From assembly GCF_028610675.1 (NCBI RefSeq), contig NZ_JAQQWS010000007.1:1-64000 (forward strand): a DNA stretch of 64,000 nt. Direction: 5' to 3'. Position 1 is the first letter of the stretch; every line of letters starts with the position of its first letter. Below the pieces are notes generated by a model. That model did no database searches. It was not told the DNA's origin and worked only from the letters and a program-made list of their open reading frames with translations. Source of the stretch: Alkalihalobacillus pseudalcaliphilus (GTDB taxonomy: Bacteria; Bacillota; Bacilli; Bacillales; Bacillaceae_D). Shown piece by piece: positions 45,284 through 54,111 of the stretch. The translations under genes were made by a program, and so were the position numbers.

Positions 45284-47008
45284 ATGAGTAGAAAAAGAAA
45301 GAATACAACCTTACTACTGAAACACAAATTACTATTTGTCATTTTGTCGATTGTTTTACTTAACTCGATTTTTATGTCGGCGATTTTTATCAATAATCAA
45401 AGTGTAAAAACAGAAGTTGAACGACTAAACTTAGCTTTAGAAGCACGCGACGCATATCATTTATTTTTAGAAACAACACAGGAGATCGGGCTCATTCAAT
45501 ATGACCTTCTAACTGGTAATTATACAAATAGTCGGTTAAATGATTTAGAAGAGGCCCATGTCCATACGGAAGAACTGTTAGTATCAATTGAGGATTTTTT
45601 AGAAAGTGATCCAAGTCTTACGAACTATTTTAGCCTTTTACAATCTGTCGACATCGAGTTCCAACGTATCTCAAGCGAATATTTATCACAACCCCCACTT
45701 GGTGAGCGTGCTCAAATCATTACAACGCAAGCATCAAACGCCATTACGGGTAATCTGATTGATTTAGAAAGAGCACGGACACCGATTGATGAATTTTTTC
45801 AAGAAATTCGCGAGACACATATCCAGCAAGTTGATGAACGTATGACAGCGTCGAGTACGTTTTTAGTTATATCAACGGTCGTCTTAACAATTGTTTCTTT
45901 CTTTATTATTTACTTATTCGGTAAGCATTTAACAAACGGTGTTCAAAAAGTCTTTAAACGCATTGATGCTTATAGGAACCATGATTTCACGTATCAACAA
46001 AACGTCTCTCGAAAAGATGAAATTGGTCAAATTGATCAAGCTCTCATTGCTATGGCCGGTCATATGACAGACGCTTTACAAGTCAACAAAGTGAGTAGTG
46101 ATCAAGTGTCGCAAATAGTTAATGATGTCGTCACTCAAGCGAAACAGAATCAGCATGTCTCTTTACATGTTGAGGAACATACAAAGGAACTTCAAAATCA
46201 AATTCATCAACAACTTGACCATGCCACCTCTATTTCCGCTATTACGGAGGAGTCTGCGACAAGTTCCCAAACCATCCAACAGTCTGTTTCCTATATTAAA
46301 GAACAGACCGAGGGCTTAAATTCGTTCGCCGTTCAAGGTCAATCAACTTTAGAAGAAATGAAACAATCAGTTCAAACAACGGCTACAGAAACGAACCAAT
46401 TAAGTGATTCTATTAAACAAGTCGTATCTGATATGCAAAACGTGGTTCGATTCACAGAACATATCGATAAAATATCAGAGCAAACGAATTTACTTGCTTT
46501 AAATGCATCCATAGAAGCGGCTCGAGCAGGAGATGCCGGGAAAGGTTTTGCTGTCGTTGCTAATGAAATTCGCTTACTTTCAGAGCAAACTCAAAACTTT
46601 TCTAAACAAATTAAAGAGACCCTACATTCTTCTGAAACCAAAACAACGTTATTTATGGAACAATTCCTATCTTTTAACGATATCGTGCAAACGATTGTCC
46701 ATAAATCAAATGAGGTCGCTACCTTATTTACTTCGATTCATAACCAAGGTGTAGAGATTGAGAGAAATCAACAGGACATCAATGAGTCCGTGACAGAGAT
46801 TTCATTAGGATTAGAAGAAGTCGCTAGCTCAACTCAAGAGCTTGTTGAGGCAGCCTCTTCCATCTTAAGCAAATCCAATACAATTCAGACATCGACGAAG
46901 GAACAAACCATTAGCTCTGATCATCTCCTTGAGACGATGATTCGTTTAGAAGATACTTCTCAACAACTCAAAGAAAGTGCCGCTGCTTTTAAGTTAGATG
47001 AGAAATAA
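45284..47008 (+). CDS. Methyl-accepting chemotaxis protein
   Basis: 574 residues. Helix 1 about 13-35, extracellular sensor helices to about 190 and helix 2 about 192-212, then a HAMP domain and the cytoplasmic coiled coil with the signalling tip, IDKISEQTNLLALNASIEAA, then RAGDAGKGFAVVANEIRLL. The ligand is unknown. GGGGGAG precedes the ATG, and the cre box upstream suggests repression by good carbon sources. Confidence 0.95.
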   Translation: MSRKRKNTTLLLKHKLLFVILSIVLLNSIFMSAIFINNQSVKTEVERLNLALEARDAYHLFLETTQEIGLIQYDLLTGNYTNSRLNDLEEAHVHTEELLVSIEDFLESDPSLTNYFSLLQSVDIEFQRISSEYLSQPPLGERAQIITTQASNAITGNLIDLERARTPIDEFFQEIRETHIQQVDERMTASSTFLVISTVVLTIVSFFIIYLFGKHLTNGVQKVFKRIDAYRNHDFTYQQNVSRKDEIGQIDQALIAMAGHMTDALQVNKVSSDQVSQIVNDVVTQAKQNQHVSLHVEEHTKELQNQIHQQLDHATSISAITEESATSSQTIQQSVSYIKEQTEGLNSFAVQGQSTLEEMKQSVQTTATETNQLSDSIKQVVSDMQNVVRFTEHIDKISEQTNLLALNASIEAARAGDAGKGFAVVANEIRLLSEQTQNFSKQIKETLHSSETKTTLFMEQFLSFNDIVQTIVHKSNEVATLFTSIHNQGVEIERNQQDINESVTEISLGLEEVASSTQELVEAASSILSKSNTIQTSTKEQTISSDHLLETMIRLEDTSQQLKESAAAFKLDEK

Positions 47009-47027
47009 AAATACGTAATATCAGAAG

Positions 47028-47058
47028 CAACCTACGCATCGTGCTGTGGGTTGTTTTT
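47028..47058 (+). terminator. Terminator of the chemoreceptor gene
   Basis: CAACCTAC pairs with GTGGGTTG (one G-T pair) and is followed by five Ts. Confidence 0.8.
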
Positions 47059-47117
47059 GTATGGAAGTGTAGTTATGGGCGAGAGTTTGTGCCTTGAAGT
47101 TAGCTACTCCTAGGTTC

Positions 47118-47410
47118 CCTTGAGTAACTGACACATTCGGTTCTTCTTCAGCTTTTTTACCCATGATCATGTCAACTAGCTTCCTTCATCGGCAAGTTCT
47201 CGACCTTTTTGGCTCTTGATCATGTCGACCAGCCTCCTTCATCGACAGGTTCTTAACCTTTTTGGCTCTTGATCATGTCGACCAACCTCCTTCATCGACA
47301 GGTTTTTAACCTTTTTTGCTCATGATCATGTCGACCAACCTCCTTCATCGACAGGTTCTCGATCTTTTTTGCTCATGATCATGTCGACCACCCTCCTTCA
47401 TCGGCAGGTA
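47118..47410. repeat. Mixed family C and family B hairpin array
   Basis: One family C arm, GAGTAACTG (47122-47130), leads into five family B units whose GATCATGTC starts at 47164, 47218, 47271, 47324 and 47377 (54, then 53 bp). Here the left arm is mostly GACAGG or GGCAAG rather than GACATG, so the long stem is weakened while the CATGATCATG palindrome and CATGTCGACC are kept. Confidence 0.88.
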
Positions 47411-47540
47411 GCGGCGTTACCCAAACTCATACTCATCACTATTCATGCAGGCCCTTTGGTTCGTATACTTTCCATACAAAGCCAAATTAATTGAAAAGCC
47501 ACCAGTTAAAGAGTCAACTGATAGGTTCGATATCATTTCG

Positions 47541-47660
47541 CACTGTTACTCACCTTCTTCCTTCGAGTAACTGACACGTTCGGCTTTTTCGTGCAGTTAC
47601 TCACCTTTTTCCCTCGAGTAACTGACACGTTTAGCCCTTTTCGTGTAGATACTCCAAGGT
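47541..47660. repeat. Family C hairpin repeats
   Basis: GAGTAACTG (47565-47573) pairs perfectly with CAGTTACTC (about 47594-47602) around a T-rich loop. The next left arm starts at 47616, 51 bp on, with a degenerate right arm (GTAGATACTC). Confidence 0.85.
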
Positions 47661-47714
47661 TTGCCGTCTGTATCTGCACAAACCTTTATGAATGGTTAAG
47701 ATGTTGAAAGATGA

Positions 47715-47774
47715 CTTTCATTCTTGTTGGTGGTGGAGCAGTTTTGGCTCCTCCATAGGTATTTTATATAAAAG
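47715..47774. repeat. Family D hairpin element, copy 2
   Basis: A diverged copy of 635-696: CTTTCATTCTTGTTGGTGG, then GGAGC-AGTTTTG-GCTCC, then CCATAGG and TATAAAAG. The inner stem is kept; the outer arm has drifted. Confidence 0.65.
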
Positions 47775-48172
47775 TTAATGCGAACATGGCGCTATTTCGG
47801 TCGCTTTTGAAATTATTGCCATACGTATTGTGTATGTTGTCACTTCCTGCCTTTTCCTACAACACTCCGGCACACTTCCCCGAGCAACTGTCCTGTTTAC
47901 ATCATTTCTCACACTTACTCCACCACTGCCCTTAGCTCACTGTCTTTATTGGAACTTTCCACAATGTTACTCTTTTACGCTTTTACTCCCTTACTCCTTG
48001 CTTATAGTACCTTTGACTCAGCAATAATGACTCTTGTTGGTAGCGGTAATGGATCGTAGGCTAAAAGAGATAAAAATGGTTGAATTTGGATTATCTTTTT
48101 AAAATTAAGGGTATGTATCGACACATACACATAGTCAATTATTGGCAACCAAAGTAAAGGAGTCACTAATTT

Positions 48173-48829
48173 ATGATCGAAGCTCTTATTAATTATGGTA
48201 TCTTGTTTATCTTTATCATTCTATTTGCTGGACTTGTTGTTTTAGCCAAAAAATACCCAATCATTGCTACATTAGGAAAAGGACTTAGAAATGGTTTTAT
48301 CATAGCGTTCGCCTTTGCGATGTTAATTGTCTTTTTAATTGTCTATAGTTTCTTAGCCTTCCTTGTTATGACTGTCTTTTCATTTGCGGCAGAGCCAGCT
48401 TACTTTATTAATGGTGAGGCATTTAATCCACTGCTCGTTGATAACGAAGTTGCGAAAATAATTATTCCCTATGCTATCTTCTATCTGATCGTTTATTTTG
48501 GCAGTAGTCTTGGTTACGTACAATTAAATCTGAATGTCTGGGTTCATAAAGCACTCGTCTTTTTTACAACTGTATTAGCGACAACTTTCCTGTTCCCAAT
48601 CATTGTCAATTCTTTGTTTGCAAACATTCATGTCACATTTCTAGGTGGATTTTATTTCATCTTATTCCCACTCGTAATTCAGATTAAGCAACTCATTCGT
48701 CGTGAGCACCGTGCCTATCACCGTTATAGGCGCAGAAAGTGGAGATACTTTACAAATCGCCTCTACCCATGGCTCAAAACGGGTAAGGATCCAGGCAAAA
48801 ACGACGGTTACAAACACCCGACGTTATAA
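48173..48829 (+). CDS. Five-helix membrane protein with basic tail
   Basis: 218 residues, about five hydrophobic helices (from ILFIFIILFAGLVVLA onwards), and a C-terminal tail very rich in Arg, His and Tyr (RREHRAYHRYRRRKWRY). I do not recognise the family. AAAGGAG precedes the ATG by ten bases. An inverted repeat GTATGT-ATCGAC-ACATAC at 48111-48128 lies upstream and could be regulatory. Confidence 0.65.
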   Translation: MIEALINYGILFIFIILFAGLVVLAKKYPIIATLGKGLRNGFIIAFAFAMLIVFLIVYSFLAFLVMTVFSFAAEPAYFINGEAFNPLLVDNEVAKIIIPYAIFYLIVYFGSSLGYVQLNLNVWVHKALVFFTTVLATTFLFPIIVNSLFANIHVTFLGGFYFILFPLVIQIKQLIRREHRAYHRYRRRKWRYFTNRLYPWLKTGKDPGKNDGYKHPTL

Positions 48830-48837
48830 TAAAAAGG

Positions 48838-48866
48838 CCGCCAAGGTTCTCTCCAAACCTTGGCGG
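48838..48866. terminator. Bidirectional terminator
   Basis: CCGCCAAGGTT and AACCTTGGCGG form a perfect 11-bp stem between the convergent membrane-protein and VOC genes. Confidence 0.88.
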
Positions 48867-48887
48867 TTGCATTATTGAAAAAACACT

Positions 48888-49322
48888 CTATGCATCTATA
48901 CGGACATGCTCATGTGAAATATTACAAACCGCGAATTTCAATCCATTTAAATCATAAAAACCAAACCCGCCATAAACTTGATCAGGTCGTAAATTCAATT
49001 CTTCCACCTGCACGCCTTTTTGTTGCAGCTCTTGATGAAATCTTTGTAAATCTTCCACATAAAAATCAATAACCGAATGCTCGATACCAGTATGAGTGTT
49101 CAGAAATGATAGATTTCCCTCAACTTCTGTTTTCACAAGATAAAAGCTAGGCACATCGCGTTGGTTTTCATTTTGAAAATGAAGCATCGCTGCACCTTGC
49201 TCTTGGAATGATGGCTTCATACCCAGTACCTGACCATACCATTCAACAGCAGCCGCGACATCTCTCACTGGAATTTCAATAGACGCTACACGTGGGACAA
49301 TCAATGAGTTATGTTCCACCAT
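48888..49322 (-). CDS. VOC/glyoxalase-family protein
   Basis: 144 residues from the ATG at 49322, which follows AAGAGGTGATT; the open frame to 49406 overlaps the next gene. VASIEIPVRDVAAAVEWYGQ at the N-terminus and GFGFYDLNGLKFAVC near the C-terminus are the two halves of the vicinal oxygen chelate fold. The activity is unknown; candidates include glyoxalase or resistance roles. It may be read from the operon upstream, as no terminator separates them. Confidence 0.85.
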   Translation of the reverse strand: MVEHNSLIVPRVASIEIPVRDVAAAVEWYGQVLGMKPSFQEQGAAMLHFQNENQRDVPSFYLVKTEVEGNLSFLNTHTGIEHSVIDFYVEDLQRFHQELQQKGVQVEELNLRPDQVYGGFGFYDLNGLKFAVCNISHEHVRIDA

Positions 49323-49368
49323 GGAATCACCTCTTTTTTTTATAATAATTAATTCGCTGAAAAAAAGT

Positions 49369-50067
49369 TTATTCCTGCCCACTGCCTTTGATTTCCAGGT
49401 CACCATAAATCACATCTTCATCCCCACGAACTTCTAGACTTTTCGGTATTTTCATTTGAAGATACATAAATTGGCTAGAGCCCCAACTTGAGCTACCAAA
49501 AGAACTACTAGAATGTCCACCATTAAACTGTTCAACCGTCCATTCATTCTTTAGAAAAACGAGTGTTTCATGTATTGTAATAGGGGGATGCATATTTAAT
49601 ACACCATTTTTAAGCTCAAAGCTAGGACGAGCAGGTTGTCCTTTATACAACATATTTTCATAATATATATCAAATGTCCCTATACCAACAATTTCGATTA
49701 GCCCATCATCAGCCTCTTTACGGACAACCTCGATACTTAAATAATTCATTTCTGGGTCTCTATTTTCCACATCAATATAGGGTCCCTCATAATGAAACTC
49801 CCACTCTGTCTTCTCAACAACACCCTCGGGGAGCTGTTCCCACTCCCCGTTATAGATTAAATCATACATTTCATCCGTTAATTCCGTCGCTTGCGAATGT
49901 GGAGGAGTTTCGACAATGGGTAGGAAAGAATAAACGACCGCACCGATAATTAATAGGGCAACATAGGCACCTACTACAAAATAACTTAGCTTAATCTTTA
50001 CATTTATTCTCTTAATAAATATACCTACGATAAAAACAGCTAAAGCCAGTAGGAGAATTAGGATCAT
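49369..50067 (-). CDS. Two-helix exported-domain protein of the YtrA-type operon (copy 2)
   Basis: 232 residues: two N-terminal helices (about 1-20 and 28-50) and a long outside domain. It corresponds to the 241-residue protein at 50808 in size, topology and position after a permease, with weak similarity in the NGEWEQLPEGVVEKTEWEF segment (compare MEGSFDAVPPEWIVEQWGF). GGAGGTGAG precedes the ATG, and the start overlaps the upstream stop. The function is unknown; an accessory part of an ABC system is likely. Confidence 0.7.
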   Translation of the reverse strand: MILILLLALAVFIVGIFIKRINVKIKLSYFVVGAYVALLIIGAVVYSFLPIVETPPHSQATELTDEMYDLIYNGEWEQLPEGVVEKTEWEFHYEGPYIDVENRDPEMNYLSIEVVRKEADDGLIEIVGIGTFDIYYENMLYKGQPARPSFELKNGVLNMHPPITIHETLVFLKNEWTVEQFNGGHSSSSFGSSSWGSSQFMYLQMKIPKSLEVRGDEDVIYGDLEIKGSGQE

Positions 50068-50795
50068 ACTCTCACCTCCAACTTATCCGTACTCCAAATA
50101 ATTATGACAAGAAGCACACCACAAGTGCCAATCACCTTTAGTGCAAACAATAAAATGGATGGCTCTTGTAAAAATTGTTCGACTAGTAATAGTAGTACAC
50201 CAAACTCACTTAAAAAGATAATAGCCCCAAACACGAGAGCCGGAATAATGATTTTTAACGGTTCGTACATTTGAACAAGCATGCCACACACATAACCTAA
50301 CGTCATAAACAGCACCATGTATAAAATTGTAGCCACGAGTCCAGAAAACATTACTGCGGCACTAGTATCTGACAATTTTAATATTTCACCTTCATAAACA
50401 AAAAAAGTGAAAAGTTTGATCGTAAAGCCTGACAAAAAAGCCGTTAAGCCACCTAAAGAACTGACAATAACCATATAACCGATATTCGCCAAATGTGCAC
50501 TCAACCTAGAAGTGACAAAGGAAAAATCATCATACCGATACGCTTTCGATGTAATTAAGGCACCAACAATAAATGCCCAAATCATTGTAAAACCAATCAC
50601 TATATCTCCCGAAACATGTTGAATGTCGATTTCATAATAATTGGAACCCATAGATCCCCCAGAGCTGGCCAAGACCGAAATAACAAGAAATACCGTCTGT
50701 ACAATTATCAAAACAAGCACAGCACTAGACAACGCTTTTAATTTAAATAATGTTTGCTTCCGTACTAATTCTTCTAATCGAATTTTCTTTAACAT
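50064..50795 (-). CDS. ABC permease subunit of the YtrA-type operon (copy 2)
   Basis: 243 residues, about six helices, ending in DKLEVRV. Paralogous in layout to the permease at 51537-52274, which ends RRLEVR. GGGGGGAT precedes the ATG. Expected to pair with the ATPase at 52252-53157. Confidence 0.75.
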   Translation of the reverse strand: MLKKIRLEELVRKQTLFKLKALSSAVLVLIIVQTVFLVISVLASSGGSMGSNYYEIDIQHVSGDIVIGFTMIWAFIVGALITSKAYRYDDFSFVTSRLSAHLANIGYMVIVSSLGGLTAFLSGFTIKLFTFFVYEGEILKLSDTSAAVMFSGLVATILYMVLFMTLGYVCGMLVQMYEPLKIIIPALVFGAIIFLSEFGVLLLLVEQFLQEPSILLFALKVIGTCGVLLVIIIWSTDKLEVRV

Positions 50796-50807
50796 CTCTA
50801 TCCCCCC

Positions 50808-51533
50808 TTAATTAACCTCTATATAATCTTCAAAGCTAGTAATCTCGACATTTTCAGGAACTCTTATATAAAAAATGCCTTCTCGATATGGATTCATTAA
50901 ATGTCTATCTTGACTAAATGCACCTTGGAATTGCTTCATTGGAAATGGATGATCCAGTAAATTCACCACATCATCTGTACTACCATATTCAGGGTGAATA
51001 TATAACTCAGAGTCGGTATGAAAGAAATCAACAATTTGCACTTGTTCCTGAGTCTCAAAGTGATAACCACGCATTAGATGGTAAATTTTTTGACCGAATT
51101 GATAAATGTCTAAGTCGGTTTGAGCATCAACCTTCTCTACGTATATCAAATTATTGTTTGGAACGAGGTGAAGTTCGTCATCATTGATTTCAAAACCCCA
51201 TTGCTCCACTATCCATTCTGGAGGAACTGCATCAAAGCTTCCTTCCATAATTAAACCCTTAAGTTGCCTTACTCTTTCCTGCTCTTCTTCTATGGAAGCT
51301 TCTACCTCTAGGTAATTTTTATCAAAACGGACTGGATTCATCTCTCCTTTAGGTAACAACCCATATACGATCGGAGCCATGATTAGTAAAGTCCCGTAAA
51401 CAATCGCAAGAATCACTTGAATACTAAACTTTCTTTTGTTCAAATTCCTTTGAGATGGCCTCATACTCATGTAAACAATGAATATAAGAAAGAATGGAAA
51501 AATAATAGAAAGAATAACAAACAAAGTTTCCAT
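50808..51533 (-). CDS. Two-helix exported-domain protein of the YtrA-type operon (copy 1)
   Basis: 241 residues: helices near 3-22 and 36-60, then an outside domain rich in acidic residues. Follows the first permease by three bases; GGAGGTGCG lies in the permease 3' end. Paralogue of 49369-50067. The function is unknown. Confidence 0.7.
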   Translation of the reverse strand: METLFVILSIIFPFFLIFIVYMSMRPSQRNLNKRKFSIQVILAIVYGTLLIMAPIVYGLLPKGEMNPVRFDKNYLEVEASIEEEQERVRQLKGLIMEGSFDAVPPEWIVEQWGFEINDDELHLVPNNNLIYVEKVDAQTDLDIYQFGQKIYHLMRGYHFETQEQVQIVDFFHTDSELYIHPEYGSTDDVVNLLDHPFPMKQFQGAFSQDRHLMNPYREGIFYIRVPENVEITSFEDYIEVN

Positions 51534-51536
51534 TTT

Positions 51537-52274
51537 TTAACGCACCTCCAATCGACGAGCAACAAGGATGGTAACCCCAAACAAGACGGCTACGAGCAAA
51601 CTGACATGAACAACAAACGATAAAAAGGAAGGTTGTTGAAAATATAATGTCTTCACACTTTCAAATAATAGGTAATCACCTCGAACTTTTTCCATTAAAA
51701 CATCAAATCCTACGACTAGCATGACTACTATTAAAATAGTGACCTTATACCATTGCATTAAATTACTAATAAAATAGCCAATCATCCCAAATACGAAAGC
51801 ATATAATGTCATGCCTGATAATCCAATCACGACGGCGGATATGGACGTATTGGTTACATAATAGTAGGTATCAATTTGACCAAAAATGATGTGAAATACT
51901 CTTAGAATATAACCGGACATAAAGGAAGTCAGTCCACAAATGATACTTGCCAATATTAAGATCATAACGTTACTAATTACTTGAGTCGTTCCATTAATGA
52001 CAAAGTGAACATCATTACTTCTTGAATCCTTATTAATCAACTGAACGCCTAATATAAACATCCAAAGAAATGATATACCTAAGACAAAATCCGCCGATAT
52101 CGTTTCCACTCGGATAAAGCTATTGCCAGATGTATAAGTAGCCATTGCGGAAAAAGCCAACCCGACAAGCTGAACAATAACCAACGTCAACAAATAACCG
52201 AGATTTGACTTCATTTTATAGACAACTGATTTCTTTATGACCTCTCGATAACTAATCGTTGTCGGAAAAGACAT
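51537..52274 (-). CDS. ABC permease subunit of the YtrA-type operon (copy 1)
   Basis: 245 residues from the ATG at 52274, placed eight bases after GGGAGG; a TTG at 52280 is too close to it. About six helices. Overlaps the ATPase gene by 23 bp, so translation is coupled. Confidence 0.78.
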   Translation of the reverse strand: MSFPTTISYREVIKKSVVYKMKSNLGYLLTLVIVQLVGLAFSAMATYTSGNSFIRVETISADFVLGISFLWMFILGVQLINKDSRSNDVHFVINGTTQVISNVMILILASIICGLTSFMSGYILRVFHIIFGQIDTYYYVTNTSISAVVIGLSGMTLYAFVFGMIGYFISNLMQWYKVTILIVVMLVVGFDVLMEKVRGDYLLFESVKTLYFQQPSFLSFVVHVSLLVAVLFGVTILVARRLEVR

Positions 52275-53157
52275 CGTCAATTCCTCCCTTACGACTTTCC
52301 GTTAAATAGACACAAATATCACTTGCTGATACTCGTTTAAACTCTAACCCTAACGTTAAACCTTCTTGTTTCTTTGCCTCATTTGGCTGGTAAGCAACAA
52401 CATATTTTGTCTGCCCTGTAAGTGTTTGTTCATACAAAGTTTCCGCACCGTCTAACCACTTATTAATAGAGGCTGTATCACCTCTTACACCAATTGCCAT
52501 CTCCTTTAACTCATCAATTGAACGATGCTCACAAACTGTACCATCTTTTATTAACAGGACATCCTCTAATAAATCCTCCATCTCATCAAGATGATGGCTT
52601 GATAGCAAAATCGTACGTGGGTAATGAAGATAATCCTTCATTAAGGCACGGTAAAAATCCTTACGTACCGACTCATCCATTCCCGTTGTTGGTTCATCAA
52701 AAATCGTTAATTCACAATGGGCCGCCAAGCCAAAAATCATATTAAAGGTACTTTTCATTCCTTTTGACAAGTTTTGATGGCCTTGTCTTGGGTTCAAGGA
52801 AAAATAGTTAAATAGATTACGAGCAAGCTTCTCATCCCAATTTGGATAAAAACGTTTTCCTTCCTCAAGAATTTCTTCAAGCATCAGGCTAGATGGAAAA
52901 TACATTAAATCATCGACAAATACCGTATTTAAAGACGCATTGATATTATTAAAAGGCTTCTCTCCAAATACATGAAGTTTACCTTTATTCGGACGATAGT
53001 ATCCTGCAACTAATTTTAAAAAGGTCGTTTTACCCGCCCCATTTCGACCGATAATTCCTGTTATCTTCTTATCTGCAATTGAAACGGACAATCCATTCAC
53101 AGCTTTCTTTTGGCGGTAATGCTTATGCAAGTCCTGTGCCTCGATAATGGTCATCAT
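52252..53157 (-). CDS. YtrB-type ABC transporter ATPase
   Basis: 301 residues. Walker A GRNGAGKTT at 37-45, a signature loop LSKGMKS near 131, Walker B LTIFDEPTTGMD near 152 and the HDEM switch SSHHLDEM. The C-terminal 80 residues are an extra domain. ATG overlaps the GntR stop. It should energise one or both permeases of this operon; in B. subtilis the related ytr operon responds to lipid II-binding antibiotics, which is the best guess here. Confidence 0.88.
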   Translation of the reverse strand: MMTIIEAQDLHKHYRQKKAVNGLSVSIADKKITGIIGRNGAGKTTFLKLVAGYYRPNKGKLHVFGEKPFNNINASLNTVFVDDLMYFPSSLMLEEILEEGKRFYPNWDEKLARNLFNYFSLNPRQGHQNLSKGMKSTFNMIFGLAAHCELTIFDEPTTGMDESVRKDFYRALMKDYLHYPRTILLSSHHLDEMEDLLEDVLLIKDGTVCEHRSIDELKEMAIGVRGDTASINKWLDGAETLYEQTLTGQTKYVVAYQPNEAKKQEGLTLGLEFKRVSASDICVYLTESRKGGIDDVFSDND

Positions 53158-53537
53158 GACTCCCCCTTTATTTGCTCGTTCATCTCTTTGATCATGTCAA
53201 CCATCTCTTTTTCACTGACGGATAATCGGTATGCTTCTAATACAAATTCATGAGCTAATTTTTTTAATGTCTGCTCTTTGCGCTCAGCCATAATGAATGA
53301 TTTTGCCCCTTCTGATACAAACATACCTAAACCCCTTTTCTTATATAAAATTTGTTTATCAGCTAATAAATTGAGCCCTTTTGCGGCTGTTGCTGGATTG
53401 ATCGTTAGCTTTTCTGCTAATTGATACTGCGAAAACATCTTCTCATTCTCTTTAAAATGTCCATTCATAATTTCCGTTTCTAGCCATTCGGCGATTTGCA
53501 CATAAATTGGTTTTATCCCATCATGATCAATGATCAC
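53154..53537 (-). CDS. YtrA-type GntR regulator
   Basis: 127 residues: a GntR winged helix (KPIYVQIAEWLETEIMNG, LTINPATAAKGLNLLADKQI) and the very short C-terminal part of the YtrA subfamily. The GTG start follows GGGGGTGAG. First gene of the regulator-ATPase-permease operon; it probably represses the operon at the palindrome just upstream. Confidence 0.9.
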   Translation of the reverse strand: MIIDHDGIKPIYVQIAEWLETEIMNGHFKENEKMFSQYQLAEKLTINPATAAKGLNLLADKQILYKKRGLGMFVSEGAKSFIMAERKEQTLKKLAHEFVLEAYRLSVSEKEMVDMIKEMNEQIKGES

Positions 53538-53562
53538 ATTAACTCACCCCCAAACAAAAACT

Positions 53563-53590
53563 ATAGTACATTACTGATGTAATGTACTAT
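53563..53590 (-). promoter_or_regulatory. Operator palindrome of the YtrA-type regulator
   Basis: ATAGTACATTAC-TGAT-GTAATGTACTAT: perfect 12-bp arms with a 4-bp centre, 26 bp upstream of the gntR start, over the likely promoter region. Confidence 0.8.
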
Positions 53591-53621
53591 ATAATAAATA
53601 ACATAAAATAGCAATTATTTT

Positions 53622-53735
53622 TTATAAAATCAACCAGATGGAGCAAACCAAACTTACAATTATGGTAAATAAAACCACAAGAAATATAACTGAAAATACC
53701 GATATTATCCATCTTGAGAGAAAAATTTCAAACAT
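53622..53735 (-). CDS. Small 37-residue membrane protein
   Basis: MFEIFLSRWIISVF then one long hydrophobic helix. AAGGGGCG precedes the ATG by three bases. Too short for routine gene calling. It lies upstream of the operator of the gntR-ABC operon on the same strand, so it may be a leader gene of that operon or an independent small protein. The function is unknown. Confidence 0.45.
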   Translation of the reverse strand: MFEIFLSRWIISVFSVIFLVVLFTIIVSLVCSIWLIL

Positions 53736-53759
53736 AAACGCCCCTTATGAATGAGTAGA

Positions 53760-54080
53760 TTTTTCATTAAATGGGATTTTGTTGGAATTAACTTTTCGTT
53801 CTTATAAATTTCCATTAATTTTTTTCTTCATATTTAATAGAACCTGCTCCCTTATCATTAAAAAAATATTTATTTTTAAGCTATTGCTTTTTATTTTTTT
53901 TACCCGTATATTATCTACTTGTAGTTGAGGAAATCAACACGTAAGAAATGATATCTCATTAATAGATAGTATTTCTGCCCACAAGCTTGTATGTAAAAGT
54001 TATATGTCGACACATTTCTATCCATTTACCAAATGGACGTTTAGATGCATCTAAACTAATGTTAATTTTTTTATTCAACT
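53760..54080. promoter_or_regulatory. Regulatory region of the first cstA-type gene
   Basis: An AT-rich stretch with two palindromes: CCATTT-ACC-AAATGG at 54022-54036 and the perfect TTTAGATGCATCTAAA at 54040-54055. They may bind a regulator of carbon-starvation transport; which one is unknown. A cre box follows at 54081. No gene seen. Confidence 0.5.
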
Positions 54081-54095
54081 TAGAAAACGATTACA
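54081..54095 (+). promoter_or_regulatory. cre box of the first cstA-type gene
   Basis: TAGAAAACGATTACA matches the cre consensus except at its second position. It lies 17 bp before the start codon. Confidence 0.7.
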
Positions 54096-54111
54096 AAAGA
54101 GGAGGATATAC

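Larger units (their letters stand above)
47411..48110. other. Gene-free repeat-rich stretch
   Basis: No convincing gene. It holds family C hairpins at 47541-47660, a family D hairpin at 47715-47774 and the word CCACCAGTTAAAGAG at 47499-47513. A 65-codon plus-strand frame at 47830-48027 has no ribosome binding site. Confidence 0.6.
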
